Positions 15,759 to 26,085 of a DNA stretch of 37,139 nt are shown here, piece by piece. Under the pieces are notes generated by a model. The model saw nothing but the letters and a program-made list of their open reading frames with translations, was not told the origin of the DNA and searched no databases. How positions within the stretch are numbered: position 1 is the stretch's first letter; each line of letters starts with the position of its first letter. This stretch comes from Alcaligenaceae bacterium 429 (GTDB lineage Bacteria > Pseudomonadota > Gammaproteobacteria > Burkholderiales > Burkholderiaceae_B): the NCBI GenBank assembly GCA_004791645.1, contig SRSN01000007.1, positions 1-37,139 of the forward strand, in the 5' to 3' direction. Both the position numbers and the translations under genes were made by a program.

Positions 15759-17068
15759 ACCGCCGACGCTTGCTGGCGTCCGCGTCCTCATTAATTCTTT
15801 TACCCATCATTCCACGCGTAGCCCACGCCAGTGCCATTGTTGCGGTGCGTACTTGGCCTGCAGACGACTACACGCGCGTCACGCTGGAAATGGATACCGA
15901 ATTAAAGGCTGAACACTTTACGCTAGAAAACCCGCATCGTATGGTGATAGACATTGAAGGTCTCACCATGAATAGCACGCTGCAAGAACTGGTGTCCAAA
16001 GTTCGCCCTAATGATCCTTATATCTCTACCATCCGTATCGCCCAAAACCGCGATAACGTGGTGCGTTTAGTGATGGATCTTAAACAACCCATTGCCCCAC
16101 AGCTGTTTACGCTTAAACCGGTAGGTGAATACAAATACCGTTTAGTGGTAGACCTGTACCCACGCGTAGCTGCCGATCCTCTGTTGGCATTGCAACAGTT
16201 TGACGATAACGACCCATTGGCCGGTGTGCTAGAAAGTTTGGCACAAAATCAGCCTGTGGTTCCGCCACCGTCCGTGCAAGGCCAAGAGGTACCTCGTATT
16301 GCTCAACCCACTACGCCACCCCCTACTACAGCGGTCCCTCGTGTCAATCAGGTTCCTGGCCGCAACCGCCCTGTGTTGATTGCCCTAGACCCAGGTCATG
16401 GCGGCGAAGATCCAGGTGCGATTGGTCCTGGCGGCACACGCGAAAAAGACGTAGTACTGCAAATTGCGCAGCGTTTGAAGCGCTTGATTGATGCGCAGCC
16501 CAATATGCGTGCTTACCTCACTCGCGATAGAGACTTTTTCGTACCGCTAGGTGTGCGTGTACAAAAAGCTCGCCGTGTAAAGGCAGACCTCTTTATCTCT
16601 ATTCATGCTGATGCGTGGATCAAGCCCTCTGCACGGGGTTCGTCCATCTATGCCTTGTCCCAAAACGGGGCAACCAGTACTGCCGCCCGTTGGCTGGCCG
16701 ATAAAGAAAACCAAGCCGACTTAGTGGGTGGGGTAAACATCGGTGGCCAAAGCCGTCAGGTGGCTGAGGTGCTGCTTGATTTGTCCACCTCCGCACAGAT
16801 TAACGACTCCGTACGTGTGGGTTCTGGCATTCTCTCCGAGATTGGCAAAATCAACCAACTGCACAAACGTCAGGTAGAGCGCGCTGGTTTCGCCGTGCTA
16901 AAAGCACCGGATATTCCATCTATTCTGATTGAAACCGCCTTCATTAGTAACCCTAACGAAGAACGTCTGCTGCGCAGTGCTGGTCACCAAGACAAATTAG
17001 CTCAAGCGATGCTATCTGGCATCAACGACTATTTTTCATCTGGCGTAGCCCTGGCAAACCACGGCTAA
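15707..17068 (+). CDS. amiC: N-acetylmuramoyl-L-alanine amidase AmiC
   Basis: This 453-residue periplasmic amidase splits septal peptidoglycan during cell separation. A Tat-like signal peptide (NRRRLLASASSLILLPII) leads into an AMIN domain (about 35-145, AVRTWPADDYTRVTLEMD). A Pro-rich linker (about 175-215) and an Amidase_3 zinc domain (about 220-440) follow. The zinc and catalytic motifs are visible: LDPGHGGEDPGA, REKDVVLQIA, SIHADA and SILIETAFISN. The ATG at 15707 is preferred over upstream in-frame starts because it has AGAAGGGG just before it and begins immediately before the signal peptide. The gene overlaps the 3' end of tsaE by 52 nt in another frame. Confidence 0.95.
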   Translation: MARTDQNKNSEFTTQSINRRRLLASASSLILLPIIPRVAHASAIVAVRTWPADDYTRVTLEMDTELKAEHFTLENPHRMVIDIEGLTMNSTLQELVSKVRPNDPYISTIRIAQNRDNVVRLVMDLKQPIAPQLFTLKPVGEYKYRLVVDLYPRVAADPLLALQQFDDNDPLAGVLESLAQNQPVVPPPSVQGQEVPRIAQPTTPPPTTAVPRVNQVPGRNRPVLIALDPGHGGEDPGAIGPGGTREKDVVLQIAQRLKRLIDAQPNMRAYLTRDRDFFVPLGVRVQKARRVKADLFISIHADAWIKPSARGSSIYALSQNGATSTAARWLADKENQADLVGGVNIGGQSRQVAEVLLDLSTSAQINDSVRVGSGILSEIGKINQLHKRQVERAGFAVLKAPDIPSILIETAFISNPNEERLLRSAGHQDKLAQAMLSGINDYFSSGVALANHG

Positions 17069-17095
17069 CCTCTTTGCATACCATCGGAGATTTAC

Positions 17096-17680
17096 ATGAG
17101 CACTGAACCTGTTCAGCCGCAGCACACACCTCCTAACCCTAATGACTTGATCAATGCGTGGAAGTCACAGTTGCGCCCCGGTTGGTTAATGGGTTTGGGT
17201 GCCGCATTCGTGGTGTTGGGTCTGATTGCGTTTATCTATGTAGTAGGCGCCACCTTGGCTAGCGTGCTGTTTATTGGCGTGCTAATGGCCATTGGCGGTG
17301 CATTACAAATCGTGCACGCATGGAGCTGCAAAAACTGGCGCTCTTTCTTATTCTGGTCATTAAGCGGCTTACTGTATTTGGTAGCCGGTGTGATTGCGAT
17401 CCTGAATCCATTAGTAGGTGCAGAAGTTCTGACTCTGGTTTTTGGTGCCTCGCTAATCGCTTCTGGTTTCTTCCGCTTGTGGGTATGGCTGCAAAACCGT
17501 ACTCAAGCAGGCGGCGGCTGGATTGCATGGTCAGGCTTACTAACCTTGGTTGTAGGTCTGATTATTGCTGCTGGTTGGCCTACTAACAGCTTGTGGGTAC
17601 TGGGTTTAATTCTATCCGTAGACTTACTGTTCCAAGGCTGGAGCATGCTGCTGTTGGGTATGGCACTAAAACGCCAATAA
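17096..17680 (+). CDS. HdeD-family (DUF308) membrane protein
   Basis: This 194-residue integral membrane protein has about six helices in repeated pairs. The segments RPGWLMGLGAAFVVLGLIAF, LIGVLMAIGGALQIVHAW and GLLYLVAGVIAILNP match the HdeD/DUF308 repeat pattern. In E. coli HdeD is linked to acid resistance at high cell density; the molecular role is unknown. GGAG lies 8-12 nt before the ATG. It follows amiC by 27 nt, so it may be co-transcribed, and it separates amiC from mutL together with dedA. Confidence 0.88.
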   Translation: MSTEPVQPQHTPPNPNDLINAWKSQLRPGWLMGLGAAFVVLGLIAFIYVVGATLASVLFIGVLMAIGGALQIVHAWSCKNWRSFLFWSLSGLLYLVAGVIAILNPLVGAEVLTLVFGASLIASGFFRLWVWLQNRTQAGGGWIAWSGLLTLVVGLIIAAGWPTNSLWVLGLILSVDLLFQGWSMLLLGMALKRQ

Positions 17681-17698
17681 GCACCTAGCCTCATACAA

Positions 17699-17744
17699 TT
17701 TGCCCCCATTTCTGTACCGCAATGCGGCAAGAAATGGGGGCAAA
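17699..17744 (+). terminator. Strong hairpin terminator between convergent hdeD-like and dedA genes
   Basis: A 15-bp perfect stem (17699-17713 with 17730-17744) encloses a smaller CCGC/GCGG hairpin. It sits between two convergent stops. A T-rich AAATCTTTTC follows on the plus strand, so it mainly ends the hdeD-like transcript. Confidence 0.75.
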
Positions 17745-17785
17745 ATCTTTTCAGCTCTAGCTAGATCTGAGGCTAATAGCCTGTT

Positions 17786-18433
17786 TTATTTCTGCTGCTT
17801 CTCTGCACCACGTCGTACCAGCTTCCAAATTAAGCCACCTGCTACGGGTACCGCTGCTGCACTAATACCAATCAGCACAATGGTATTTAAATGATCTTTA
17901 ATGAAGGGTACGTTACCGAAGAAATAACCCGCCGTGATCAAGCCCACAATCCACAAGAAAGCCCCCAAACTGTTATACAACTGGAACAGTGCTTGGTTCA
18001 TGCTACCCACACCCGCCACGAACGGGGCAAAGGTACGGAACACCGGCAAGAACCTAGACAACACCAAGGTTTTGCCACCGTGTTTTGCATAGAAGGCTTG
18101 TGTTTTCACCAAGGCCTTACGGTCTAAAAAACGGGACTCCGTCGTGAAAACCTTAGGCCCTATATAGCGCCCTATGTAGAAATTCACGGTATTCCCCAAC
18201 CATGCTGCCACTACCAGCAAACCACCCAACATAACCGGGTCCAACATGCCTGAAGCACCAAATGCACCGGCAATAAATAGCAGCGAATCGCCAGGAAGGA
18301 AAGGGAAAACCACCAAACCAGTTTCAGCAAATATAATAAGGAACAGGATTAGATAAATCCACGCACCATATTGCTCTACCCAGAGCCCTAGCGTTTGATC
18401 TATCTGCAAAATCATCGTCAGTATTTCAGGCAT
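17786..18433 (-). CDS. DedA-family inner-membrane protein
   Basis: This 215-residue DedA/SNARE-associated family protein contains [20 protein letters not shown] and NFYIGRYIG. The conserved arginine-containing [18 protein letters not shown] motif lies near residues 120-140. About four to five membrane segments are visible. DedA proteins act as lipid scramblases or undecaprenyl-phosphate-type flippases and support envelope homeostasis; which lipid is moved here is not known. The ATG at 18433 is chosen over the farther upstream in-frame start because family members begin shortly before the first helix. It is divergent from mutL with a 92-bp gap. Confidence 0.93.
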   Translation of the reverse strand: MPEILTMILQIDQTLGLWVEQYGAWIYLILFLIIFAETGLVVFPFLPGDSLLFIAGAFGASGMLDPVMLGGLLVVAAWLGNTVNFYIGRYIGPKVFTTESRFLDRKALVKTQAFYAKHGGKTLVLSRFLPVFRTFAPFVAGVGSMNQALFQLYNSLGAFLWIVGLITAGYFFGNVPFIKDHLNTIVLIGISAAAVPVAGGLIWKLVRRGAEKQQK

Positions 18434-18525
18434 TGTTATCCAACGTCGTACTATATTTGGGGAAAACCAGACTATACAACACGTTAACGCCAAAATACGC
18501 CCCCTCACACTACAAATTACAGAAT

Positions 18526-20400
18526 ATGCCCGTTCGTCACTCTATCGCCGCCCTGCCTGATCTATTGGTAAGTCAGATTGCCGCAGGTGAAGTTATTGAG
18601 CGCCCTGCATCCGTACTCAAAGAGTTGCTGGAAAATGCCTTAGATGCAGGCTCCAGCAACATCGAAGTACGTTTAGAAGGAGGCGGCATACGCCGCATAG
18701 CAGTTACCGACGATGGGCATGGCATTCCCCCCGAAGAACTAGCCTTGGCATTCACACGCCATGCCACCAGCAAAATCCGCAGCCTATCCGAGTTGGAGGC
18801 TGTAGCCTCTATGGGCTTCAGGGGTGAAGCTCTGGCCTCTATCGCTTCGGTAGCGCGCACGGCACTGCGTTCACGTACGGCAGACGCTGCTCATGCATGG
18901 GAATTAGAAGGGCAAAACCAGCAACACCCCGAAGCTGCCAGCGGTAATTTGGGTACCACGGTAGATGTACGTCAATTGTTTGACCACATCCCTGCCCGCC
19001 GCAAATTCTTACGCACTGAAAATACTGAATACGGCCACTGCGTCACCGCCTTAGAGCGTATTGCTCTGGCACGACCTGACATCAGCTTTAGACTGTTCCA
19101 TAACGACAAAGCCACGCGTCACTGGCGCAGCGGCTCTATAGAACAACGCATTCTGGATGTTTTAGGCGAAGAGTTCGTCAGCCAAAGCATCAACATTGGT
19201 CAAACTCAAGGTTTGATCTCGCTGCACGGTTTAATCATTCGCCCTGCACATGCACGTAGCCGAACCGATCAGCAGTTTCTATACGTGAATGGTCGCTTTA
19301 TACGCGACAGATTAGTCAGCAGCGCGATACGACAAGCCTATTCCGACGTACTGCACGGCGATAGACAGCCTTCGTACGCGTTGTATTTGAATGTAGACCC
19401 CAACACCGTGGATGTGAACGTACACCCCGCCAAACATGAAGTACGTTTCCGCGAGTCAGGGGCTGTGTATAAGTTTATTGTGCAAACCTTGGGCGCTGCC
19501 CTGGCACAAAGCCAAGCTGAACAGCAAACACATGCTACAGATGATTCTGCAGCATCGGTCATGTCATTCCCTGCCGCCACGTCACCTACCTCTTTAGCGG
19601 GTAGCCCATCAGCCAGCTCTACTCCTAGCGCACCCTTGCAACCTAGTTATAGACATCAAGGCCGCTTTGATCTGCAACAGAACACCCAGCAAGGCGAACA
19701 GTGGCAAAAGCTTTATGCTCCATTACCGGAGCACACGCCCCCTGCCCCATTGTCTGAACCCATACCCAGTGTTGGGGCTGCCTTACCTGCTTCTGAGCCT
19801 GGCTCTGCGGCGGAAGAACTGCCGCTGGGTATAGCAATCGCCCAACTGCACGGCATTTATATTTTGTCGCAAACGCAACACGGCATGATTCTGGTGGATA
19901 TGCACGCCGCCCATGAGCGCGTGGTGTACGAACAGCTTAAACAAGCGATGGATGCACGTGATCTACCCTGCCAAGAATTACTGGTGCCCATTGTATTTCA
20001 AGCCTCTGAAACCGATATGGCCTTGGTAGAAAACCATCAAGAAGCTTTGCAAGAGCTAGGTCTAAAAATCAGCCCTGCAGGCCCTACCGCCTTAGCCGTG
20101 CGCGCAGTACCTGCCTTGCTGGCCCGAGGTGATATCGAAGCCTTGGCTCGTCACGTCCTACAAGACCTTAACAACATTGGCAGCTCAGCCCAGTTGACCC
20201 AACAACGCAATGAGCTGCTCGCAACAATGGCATGCCACGGAGCTATACGCGCAAACCGCCGCCTAACACTGGACGAAATGAACGCTTTACTGCGCCGCAT
20301 GGAACACACCGACAGAGCCGATCTGTGCAACCACGGCCGCCCAACTTGGTTTTACTGGTCCATCGCTGATTTGGACAAACTTTTCCTGCGTGGACAATAG
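18526..20400 (+). CDS. mutL: DNA mismatch repair protein MutL
   Basis: This 624-residue mismatch repair coordinator couples MutS to strand removal. The N-terminal GHKL ATPase shows [34 protein letters not shown] and [13 protein letters not shown]. The variable Ser/Thr/Pro/Gln-rich linker spans about residues 345-435, followed by the C-terminal dimerisation domain. That domain carries [12 protein letters not shown] (Asp458 to Glu469), a DQHA(X)2E(X)4E-type endonuclease motif with Met in place of Gln. The ATG at 18526 starts [11 protein letters not shown], the usual family start. miaA follows after 3 nt, a conserved pair. Confidence 0.96.
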   Translation: MPVRHSIAALPDLLVSQIAAGEVIERPASVLKELLENALDAGSSNIEVRLEGGGIRRIAVTDDGHGIPPEELALAFTRHATSKIRSLSELEAVASMGFRGEALASIASVARTALRSRTADAAHAWELEGQNQQHPEAASGNLGTTVDVRQLFDHIPARRKFLRTENTEYGHCVTALERIALARPDISFRLFHNDKATRHWRSGSIEQRILDVLGEEFVSQSINIGQTQGLISLHGLIIRPAHARSRTDQQFLYVNGRFIRDRLVSSAIRQAYSDVLHGDRQPSYALYLNVDPNTVDVNVHPAKHEVRFRESGAVYKFIVQTLGAALAQSQAEQQTHATDDSAASVMSFPAATSPTSLAGSPSASSTPSAPLQPSYRHQGRFDLQQNTQQGEQWQKLYAPLPEHTPPAPLSEPIPSVGAALPASEPGSAAEELPLGIAIAQLHGIYILSQTQHGMILVDMHAAHERVVYEQLKQAMDARDLPCQELLVPIVFQASETDMALVENHQEALQELGLKISPAGPTALAVRAVPALLARGDIEALARHVLQDLNNIGSSAQLTQQRNELLATMACHGAIRANRRLTLDEMNALLRRMEHTDRADLCNHGRPTWFYWSIADLDKLFLRGQ

Positions 20401-20403
20401 AAC

Positions 20404-21354
20404 ATGAGTACAGACACCTCACACCTGCCGGTCATTTGCCTGACCGGCCCTACCGCTGCGGGCAAAAGCGCCTCTACCTTGGCCCTGGCCAAACGATGGC
20501 CCATAGAAATCATTGTGATGGATTCGGCCACTATTTACCAAGGTATGGATATAGGCACGGCCAAACCTAGCCCCGAGGAACAAGCGCTAGTTCCGCACCA
20601 CTTACTGGATATTCGTGATCCAGCACAAAGCTACTCCGCCGCTGATTTTGCAACGGATGCTACACAACTCATACATGAAATTTGGCAACGTGGGCGCTAC
20701 CCACTGCTTTGTGGTGGCACCATGCTGTATTACAAAGCGCTGCGCGAAGGGCTGAACAACCTGCCATCTTCCAACCCTGAAGTGCGTACACGTTTGGACG
20801 AGAAAGCGGCACAATTAGGTTGGCCAGCAATGCACCAACTGCTTGCAGAGTACGACCCCACCACCGCTGCACGCTTGGCGCCTAACGATAGCCAACGCAT
20901 ACAACGAGCCATGGAAATCTACGAGATCAGTGGTAAACCTATGAGTGCGTGGCTGCAAGAACAAGAACGGCAAAAACCCAGTATTCCCTTTCACACGCTC
21001 AGTCTAGAGCCCTCTGATCGTGCATGGCTGCATGCGCAGATTGCATTGCGCTATAGACAAATGATTGATGCGGGGCTACTTGCCGAAGTACAGGCTCTGT
21101 ATGCGCGGTCAGACCTAAACCCTACACTGCCGTCTATTCGCTGCGTGGGTTACAGGCAGTTGTGGTCACATTTGGATGGCGAATGCTCGCAAGACGACGC
21201 CATAGAAAAAGCCATTGCCGCCACCAGACAGCTAGCCAAACGTCAGTTGACTTGGCTGCGTAGTGATCCGCAACGGCTTAGTATGGACTGCTTAAATCCG
21301 CACAAGGCGGAATTGGTGGTGGACGCTGCCGCTAAGGTCTGGCCCACCGCCTAA
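20404..21354 (+). CDS. miaA: tRNA dimethylallyltransferase MiaA
   Basis: This 316-residue enzyme adds a dimethylallyl group to N6 of A37 in tRNAs reading UNN codons. The P-loop [12 protein letters not shown] (about residues 13-24), [16 protein letters not shown] and HHLLDIRDP are visible, as is the C-terminal [12 protein letters not shown]. Length matches the family (about 310-320). It lies 3 nt after mutL and ends only 4 nt from the convergent purM stop, so no room remains for a separate terminator between them. Confidence 0.96.
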   Translation: MSTDTSHLPVICLTGPTAAGKSASTLALAKRWPIEIIVMDSATIYQGMDIGTAKPSPEEQALVPHHLLDIRDPAQSYSAADFATDATQLIHEIWQRGRYPLLCGGTMLYYKALREGLNNLPSSNPEVRTRLDEKAAQLGWPAMHQLLAEYDPTTAARLAPNDSQRIQRAMEIYEISGKPMSAWLQEQERQKPSIPFHTLSLEPSDRAWLHAQIALRYRQMIDAGLLAEVQALYARSDLNPTLPSIRCVGYRQLWSHLDGECSQDDAIEKAIAATRQLAKRQLTWLRSDPQRLSMDCLNPHKAELVVDAAAKVWPTA

Positions 21355-21358
21355 GGTG

Positions 21359-22408
21359 TTAGACCATCAGCACTTGTGGCTGATCTGCAACCCTTTCTAC
21401 GATCTCACCCAAACGGTAAACCGTTTCGCCTTGTTCGCTCAAGTGTGCTGCAACTGCGTCAGCTTGAGCAGCAGGCACAACAACAACCATACCAATACCG
21501 CAGTTGAAAACGCGCCACATTTCTTCGTCGGCTACGCCACCGTTCTCTTGCAACCATTTGAACAGTGCAGGCATTTCCCATGCATCGCGCTGAATACGTG
21601 CGGCGGTGTTTTTAGGCAGAACACGAGGAATGTTTTCCAACAAACCACCACCTGTGATGTGTGCCATACCTTTGATGGCTTCACGGTGTGTGGCCAACGC
21701 GGACAGCATGGATTTCACGTACAAGCGTGTAGGTTCCATTACCACGTCAGACAATGAGCGGCCATCTAGCAAGTCTGTAGGCTTCGCATTAGCGTGGCTG
21801 ATGATCTTACGGATCAACGAGAAACCGTTGGAGTGTGCACCGCTAGATGCCAAACCCAACACCACATCACCAGCTTCAATGTTTTGACCAGAAATGATGT
21901 GTGACTTTTCCACAGCACCTACTGCAAAACCTGCCAAGTCGTACTCGCCTTCTGGGTACATACCAGGCATTTCTGCAGTTTCACCACCAATCAATGCACA
22001 ACCGGACAGCTCACAGCCTTTGGCAATACCTGCGACAACTTGTGCAGCAGTATCCACTGACAAAGTTCCACACGCAAAGTAATCCAGAAAGTACAATGGC
22101 TCAGCACCCTGAACCAGAATATCATTAACACTCATGGCAACCAGGTCAATACCAACGGTATCGTGGCGTTGCCAGTCAAAAGCCAAGCGTAATTTGGTAC
22201 CGACACCGTCAGTGCCAGAGACCAATACGGGCTCTTTGAGATGTTTAGGTACCTCGAACAGGGCACCAAAGCCGCCAATACCTGCCATGACGCCAGGGCG
22301 CATGGTTCTAGCAGCTAAAGGTTTGATGCGATCAACAAGGGCATCCCCTGCGTCAATGTCTACCCCAGCATCGCGGTAGGTTAATGATACGGATTGATTG
22401 TTTGTCAT
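21359..22408 (-). CDS. purM: Phosphoribosylformylglycinamidine cyclo-ligase (AIR synthetase)
   Basis: PurM carries out the ATP-dependent ring closure of FGAM to AIR in de novo purine synthesis. The 349-residue product starts [21 protein letters not shown], typical of the family. It carries [14 protein letters not shown], the [18 protein letters not shown] segment and THITGGG-like [16 protein letters not shown]. The ATG at 22408 is chosen over an upstream in-frame start because it matches the usual PurM N-terminus. It is divergent from hda (54-bp gap) and convergent with miaA (4-nt gap). Confidence 0.96.
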   Translation of the reverse strand: MTNNQSVSLTYRDAGVDIDAGDALVDRIKPLAARTMRPGVMAGIGGFGALFEVPKHLKEPVLVSGTDGVGTKLRLAFDWQRHDTVGIDLVAMSVNDILVQGAEPLYFLDYFACGTLSVDTAAQVVAGIAKGCELSGCALIGGETAEMPGMYPEGEYDLAGFAVGAVEKSHIISGQNIEAGDVVLGLASSGAHSNGFSLIRKIISHANAKPTDLLDGRSLSDVVMEPTRLYVKSMLSALATHREAIKGMAHITGGGLLENIPRVLPKNTAARIQRDAWEMPALFKWLQENGGVADEEMWRVFNCGIGMVVVVPAAQADAVAAHLSEQGETVYRLGEIVERVADQPQVLMV

Positions 22409-22462
22409 GAGAAAAGCCGTGGGATATGTAAGAATTACAGGTTGGATGAGATTGTACGACAC

Positions 22463-23158
22463 ATGAACCAACAACTGATTCTGGATATTTCTCCAACCCC
22501 TACACCAACACTGGATAACTTTGTTATCGGTTCCAATCAGGAAGTGTTAAACGCCCTGATGCAGTGTCAGTCTGGTCGCGCCATTTATCTATATGGCGCG
22601 CCTGGGGTTGGTCGTACGCATTTGCTGCAAGCCATGGCTGCGCGTCATCACGGAGTCTATTTTAGTGCTTCTGACTCTATTGCGCAGCTAAAGAAGCTAA
22701 TCTCGGCTGAATCCTTCACCCAACCACTGGTCGCTATTGACAATATCGAACAATTCAGCGCGGCAGGACAAGCTGCAATATTTGCTCTGTACAATCGCTG
22801 GCGCGAGTGCGCAGCATCTAGCCAAGCCTTTATTATCCTAGTTTCCGGTGAGTTTGCACCACTAGCCACCAAAGTACGTGAAGACTTACGCACAAGGCTA
22901 GGCTGGGATTTGGTATTCCGATTACAACACTTATCGGATGCGGAACGCGAAGAAGCGCTGCGCACCCGTGCATTAGAAAAAAGTTTGCACCTGACCCCAG
23001 AGGTCATGCATTGGGTATTAACCCACTATGAACGCGACATGGGCCAGCTCATCAACCTGATTGATGCTCTGGACCGTTATTCCCTAACGCGCAAACGGCA
23101 CATTACCCTGCCGTTGCTCCGAGATTTACTGGCCGAAGGCCTTCTTTCTGTTGAGTAG
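22463..23158 (+). CDS. hda: DnaA-related regulator Hda
   Basis: This 231-residue AAA+ protein resembles DnaA domain III. It carries the Walker A-like [18 protein letters not shown] (about residues 42-59), the Walker B-like AIDNIEQF and a sensor region [15 protein letters not shown]. The usual Walker A Lys is replaced by Arg (GVGRTH), and there is no DnaA DNA-binding domain. The start [11 protein letters not shown] recalls the beta-clamp binding QL motif of Hda. Hda with the sliding clamp stimulates ATP hydrolysis by DnaA to limit re-initiation. It is first in the run hda-HAD-pcnB-folK. Confidence 0.93.
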   Translation: MNQQLILDISPTPTPTLDNFVIGSNQEVLNALMQCQSGRAIYLYGAPGVGRTHLLQAMAARHHGVYFSASDSIAQLKKLISAESFTQPLVAIDNIEQFSAAGQAAIFALYNRWRECAASSQAFIILVSGEFAPLATKVREDLRTRLGWDLVFRLQHLSDAEREEALRTRALEKSLHLTPEVMHWVLTHYERDMGQLINLIDALDRYSLTRKRHITLPLLRDLLAEGLLSVE

Positions 23159-23160
23159 CT

Positions 23161-23862
23161 ATGAATACCCCAACCAATCTGGCACTTTTTGATCTGGACC
23201 ACACTCTGCTCCCTTTGGACAGTGACTATCAATGGGCCGAATTTTTGGCACGCACGGGTCGTGCCGGTGATCCAGAAGTCGCCAGACGCCAAAACGAAGA
23301 GCTGATGGACCGCTACAACCAAGGCAACCTGACGGCAGAAGAGTCCGCCGAGTTCATGCTAGGGCTGTTAAGCAACACACCACGTCAAGAACTGCTGACA
23401 TGGCAAGCCGAGTTCATGGAGGAAGTGATTCTGCCTTCCATCACACCTGCTGCCTTAGACTTGTTGCGTTACCACCAACAACAAGGCCACTTGTGCGCCA
23501 TCGTCACAGCGACTAACGAATTCGTCACTACCCCCATCGCTAAAGCCTTAGGTGTTGAGCACCTGATTGCCACATTAGCCGAAGAACGTGATGGTATTTA
23601 CACTGGTAAACTAACCGGCGTGCCTAGCTTTAGAGAAGGCAAAATTACCCGTGTAGACCAGTGGCTGCACGAACTAGGTTTACAACGCAACAACTTCGAC
23701 CGTATCTGGTTCTACAGCGACTCCAGCAATGACCTACCTTTGATGGAACTGGTCTCTGATCCTGTGGCTACCAACCCTGGCGAAGGCCTGCGTCGTATAG
23801 CTCACGAGCGCAATTGGGCCGTGCTAGACCTGTTCGCACAGTTAATGGATGAAAAATCCTAA
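23161..23862 (+). CDS. HAD-IB family phosphatase (SerB-like)
   Basis: This 233-residue haloacid dehalogenase-type hydrolase has motif I FDLDHTLLPLD (nucleophile Asp at about residue 11). Motif II lies in CAIVTATNEFV, and the late motif is FYSDSSNDLPLME. A helical cap of about 100 residues sits between motifs I and II, as in subfamily IB (phosphoserine phosphatase-like). The physiological substrate cannot be told. The gene begins 2 nt after the hda stop and is followed after 9 nt by pcnB. The same order occurs in other Alcaligenaceae. Confidence 0.9.
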   Translation: MNTPTNLALFDLDHTLLPLDSDYQWAEFLARTGRAGDPEVARRQNEELMDRYNQGNLTAEESAEFMLGLLSNTPRQELLTWQAEFMEEVILPSITPAALDLLRYHQQQGHLCAIVTATNEFVTTPIAKALGVEHLIATLAEERDGIYTGKLTGVPSFREGKITRVDQWLHELGLQRNNFDRIWFYSDSSNDLPLMELVSDPVATNPGEGLRRIAHERNWAVLDLFAQLMDEKS

Positions 23863-23871
23863 TCAACTCAC

Positions 23872-25239
23872 ATGCTGAAACGAACAATAAAAACTTTCGT
23901 CGCGCGACTTTTCGCCGCACCAGCTAAAGGCCCTAAACGGTTGGGTCAATCCCAGCACGGGATTGATCCTGACCTCGTGTCTCGCCATGCTTTCAAAGTA
24001 TGCGAAGTGCTGCAACAACATGGCTACGAAGCCTATGTAGTAGGCGGCGCTGTGCGCGATCTGATCGCTGGCTTGGAGCCCAAAGACTTTGACGTGGCCA
24101 CCAATGCCACGCCAGAGCAAATACGCCCGCTATTTAGGCGCGCTCGTATCATTGGCAAACGCTTTAAGCTGGTGCACGTGGTCTTTGGTAGAGAAATCAT
24201 CGAGACCTCTACCTTCAGGGCAGGAGACACCCAAAAGCAACAAACAGACGCTCATGGCCGCATTCTGCGTGATAACGAGTACGGCGAACTGCTGGATGAT
24301 GTAAACCGCCGTGACTTCACCTTAAATGCGCTGTACTACGACCCCATCACGGAAGAAGTGATTGACTACCACAACGGTGTAGAAGATCTGAAAAACCGTG
24401 TAGTGCGCATGATTGGTGACCCCGAAACTCGTTATCGTGAAGACCCTGTGCGCATGCTGCGCGCATTGCGCTTTGCTGCCAAGTTAAACGCCAGTATCGA
24501 GCCACAAACACATCAACCCATTCAAAAACTGGCATCACTCATCACAAATGTGCCTGAGTCCAGACTGTTTGATGAAATGCTGAAGCTACTGGAATGCGGC
24601 CATGCCTTGCGATGCTTAGAGCAGTTGCAGCAAGAAGCATTAGTACCGTACCTGTTGCCGTTTTTAGAGCACAGCTTAGCTGAGCCTGAGCAACGCTTGT
24701 TCTTGGAAATTGCGCTAGCACGCACCGATAGTCGTGTACGTAGCGGCCGTAACACCAGTCCTAGCTTTGTGTTCGCTGCCTTGTTGTGGAAAGCTGTGCA
24801 AGAGCAATGTGAAAAACGCATCAAAGCAGGCTCGCCACCGATGCAGGCATTATCTGAAGCCAGCGATATCGTGATCGAAGAACAAAGTCGCGTGCTGCCT
24901 ATTCAGCGTCGTTATCAAGGCGACATTCGCGAAATCTGGTTTATGCAGCCTCGTTTTGAGCGGGTCAATAATCGTGCCATCTGGCGCATGATAGAACTGC
25001 CTCGCTTCCGTGCTGCGGTTGATTTCTTGCAGTTGCGTGCCGAAGCCAAAGAAGTAGATAGCATCATGGCTCAGTGGTGGATGGATTTAGCTGATAGCCA
25101 AAATACAGAAACGCGCGCCGCCATGATAGAGGCCCGCCCTACCGCACCACGCAGCACCAGTACTAGCACCCGTCGCCGTCGCGCACCACGTAGACGTCCA
25201 AAGAACACCGCCTCGCAGGACACCACATCAAATGAGTAA
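23872..25239 (+). CDS. pcnB: Poly(A) polymerase I
   Basis: This 455-residue class II nucleotidyltransferase adds 3' poly(A) tails that mark RNAs for decay. It carries VVGGAVRDLIAGLEPKDFDVATNATPEQIRPLF with the catalytic DFD (about residues 56-75). RRDFTLNALYYDP, EDPVRMLRALRFAAKLN and an RRYQGDIREIWFMQPRF segment, typical of PcnB rather than CCA transferase, follow. The C-terminus is a basic, Arg-rich tail (RRRRAPRRRPKN) after a Thr/Ser linker, probably an RNA-binding extension. The gene overlaps the folK start by 8 nt. Confidence 0.95.
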   Translation: MLKRTIKTFVARLFAAPAKGPKRLGQSQHGIDPDLVSRHAFKVCEVLQQHGYEAYVVGGAVRDLIAGLEPKDFDVATNATPEQIRPLFRRARIIGKRFKLVHVVFGREIIETSTFRAGDTQKQQTDAHGRILRDNEYGELLDDVNRRDFTLNALYYDPITEEVIDYHNGVEDLKNRVVRMIGDPETRYREDPVRMLRALRFAAKLNASIEPQTHQPIQKLASLITNVPESRLFDEMLKLLECGHALRCLEQLQQEALVPYLLPFLEHSLAEPEQRLFLEIALARTDSRVRSGRNTSPSFVFAALLWKAVQEQCEKRIKAGSPPMQALSEASDIVIEEQSRVLPIQRRYQGDIREIWFMQPRFERVNNRAIWRMIELPRFRAAVDFLQLRAEAKEVDSIMAQWWMDLADSQNTETRAAMIEARPTAPRSTSTSTRRRRAPRRRPKNTASQDTTSNE

Positions 25240-25738
25240 AACACTTGCCTACATTGCATTGGGTGCCAATTTGGGCGACCCCATTGGCATGCTGCTGGAT
25301 GTGATTGATGAGCTGCGCGAGTTGCCTGGCTGCTCTAACTTGGAAAGCTCGGGTTTTTATAGCACCAAGCCATTTGAAGCATCAGGCCCTGACTTCATTA
25401 ATGCGGTAGTCAGTCTGCACACTACGCTTAGCCCGTTAGAGCTGTTGCATGCATTGCAAGCTTTGGAAAACAAGCATGGTCGTGTACGCACTGAACACAA
25501 TGGCCCACGCACGCTAGATCTAGACTTGTTGGTGTTTGGTGATACTCAAATGGACTCCCCTGAGCTCACTTTGCCACATCCTAGAATGCACCAGCGTGCG
25601 TTCGTGCTGTACCCCTTGGCTGATTTGGCTCCTACGCTGAAGCTGGCTCAAGGCACAGTACAGGACTTGCTGCCTAGTGTGGCGGATCAAGGGGTTGAAG
25701 CCTTAGATATGGGGTTTGATGACGCAGACGACGATTGA
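25232..25738 (+). CDS. folK: 2-amino-4-hydroxy-6-hydroxymethyldihydropteridine pyrophosphokinase
   Basis: FolK transfers pyrophosphate from ATP to 6-hydroxymethyl-7,8-dihydropterin in folate synthesis. The 168-residue product has ALGANLGDP (residues 8-16), FYSTKPFEASGPDFINAV, GPRTLDLDLLVFGD with the metal-binding Asp pair, and LPHPRMHQRAFVLYPLADL. The ATG lies inside the end of pcnB, so the two are coupled. It is the last gene of the hda operon; a hairpin terminator follows about 45 nt later. Confidence 0.96.
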   Translation: MSKTLAYIALGANLGDPIGMLLDVIDELRELPGCSNLESSGFYSTKPFEASGPDFINAVVSLHTTLSPLELLHALQALENKHGRVRTEHNGPRTLDLDLLVFGDTQMDSPELTLPHPRMHQRAFVLYPLADLAPTLKLAQGTVQDLLPSVADQGVEALDMGFDDADDD

Positions 25739-25781
25739 TTCATACGTCTGCGCTGTTCCCTTTTGCTAGTCTTAGACTGCT

Positions 25782-25818
25782 AACGAAGCCCTGGTGTGTT
25801 GCTGGGGCTTTGTTGTTT
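25782..25818 (+). terminator. Terminator of the hda-HAD-pcnB-folK operon
   Basis: AACGAAGCCC (25782-25791) pairs with GGGCTTTGTT (25805-25814), including one G-U pair. Weaker inner pairs give a short loop. T-rich sequence continues after the stem. Confidence 0.7.
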
Positions 25819-25868
25819 GAGGATGAGTTCGTTGATCAAATTGAGAGACGGCATTCATCGCACGCGCT

Positions 25869-25937
25869 GTGGGAACTGCAGGAAAGCTTTTTGTGATTTG
25901 AGACACCAAATCAAAAAAGTTTCCTCTCCGTCCCCAC
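25869..25937 (+). other. Long near-perfect hairpin in a gene-free 397-bp gap (function unknown)
   Basis: The left arm 25881-25900 pairs over 18 bp with the right arm 25907-25924 around the 6-nt loop AGACAC. Only two single G bulges (25886 and 25893) interrupt it. An outer GTGGG (25869-25873) can pair with CCCAC (25933-25937). The rest of 25,739-26,135 holds the folK terminator on one side and the fumarase terminator on the other. A 71-codon frame across it shows no protein features. The hairpin could be a small RNA, a transcript-end structure or a remnant miniature element. Confidence 0.45.
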
Positions 25938-26053
25938 GACTGTATTGGACAGTGCTAGGCTTACCACCCTTTCTTAAGCAGACTCAGGCTACGGCAGACA
26001 GTCATCAGTAAGCAGGCTGTTAACCCCTTTCACACATGTGAACCACACATAAA

Positions 26054-26085
26054 AAAACACCCCAGCATTACGCATAGGGTGTTTT
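26054..26085 (-). terminator. Rho-independent terminator of the fumarase gene
   Basis: AAAACACCC (26054-26062) pairs with GGGTGTTTT (26077-26085). On the minus strand the stem is followed by a run of T (the A-run at 26051-26057), about 50 nt past the fumarase stop. Confidence 0.8.

Noticed and set aside
18434..18525. Promoter pair in the dedA-mutL gap (TTGTTA and TATATT)
   Set aside because: The two boxes are only 13 nt apart, too close for a sigma-70 promoter, and other candidate pairs are no better spaced.
25796..26011. A 71-codon plus-strand open frame after folK
   Set aside because: It starts inside the folK terminator stem and runs through the long hairpin; the Cys/Arg-rich product shows no protein features.
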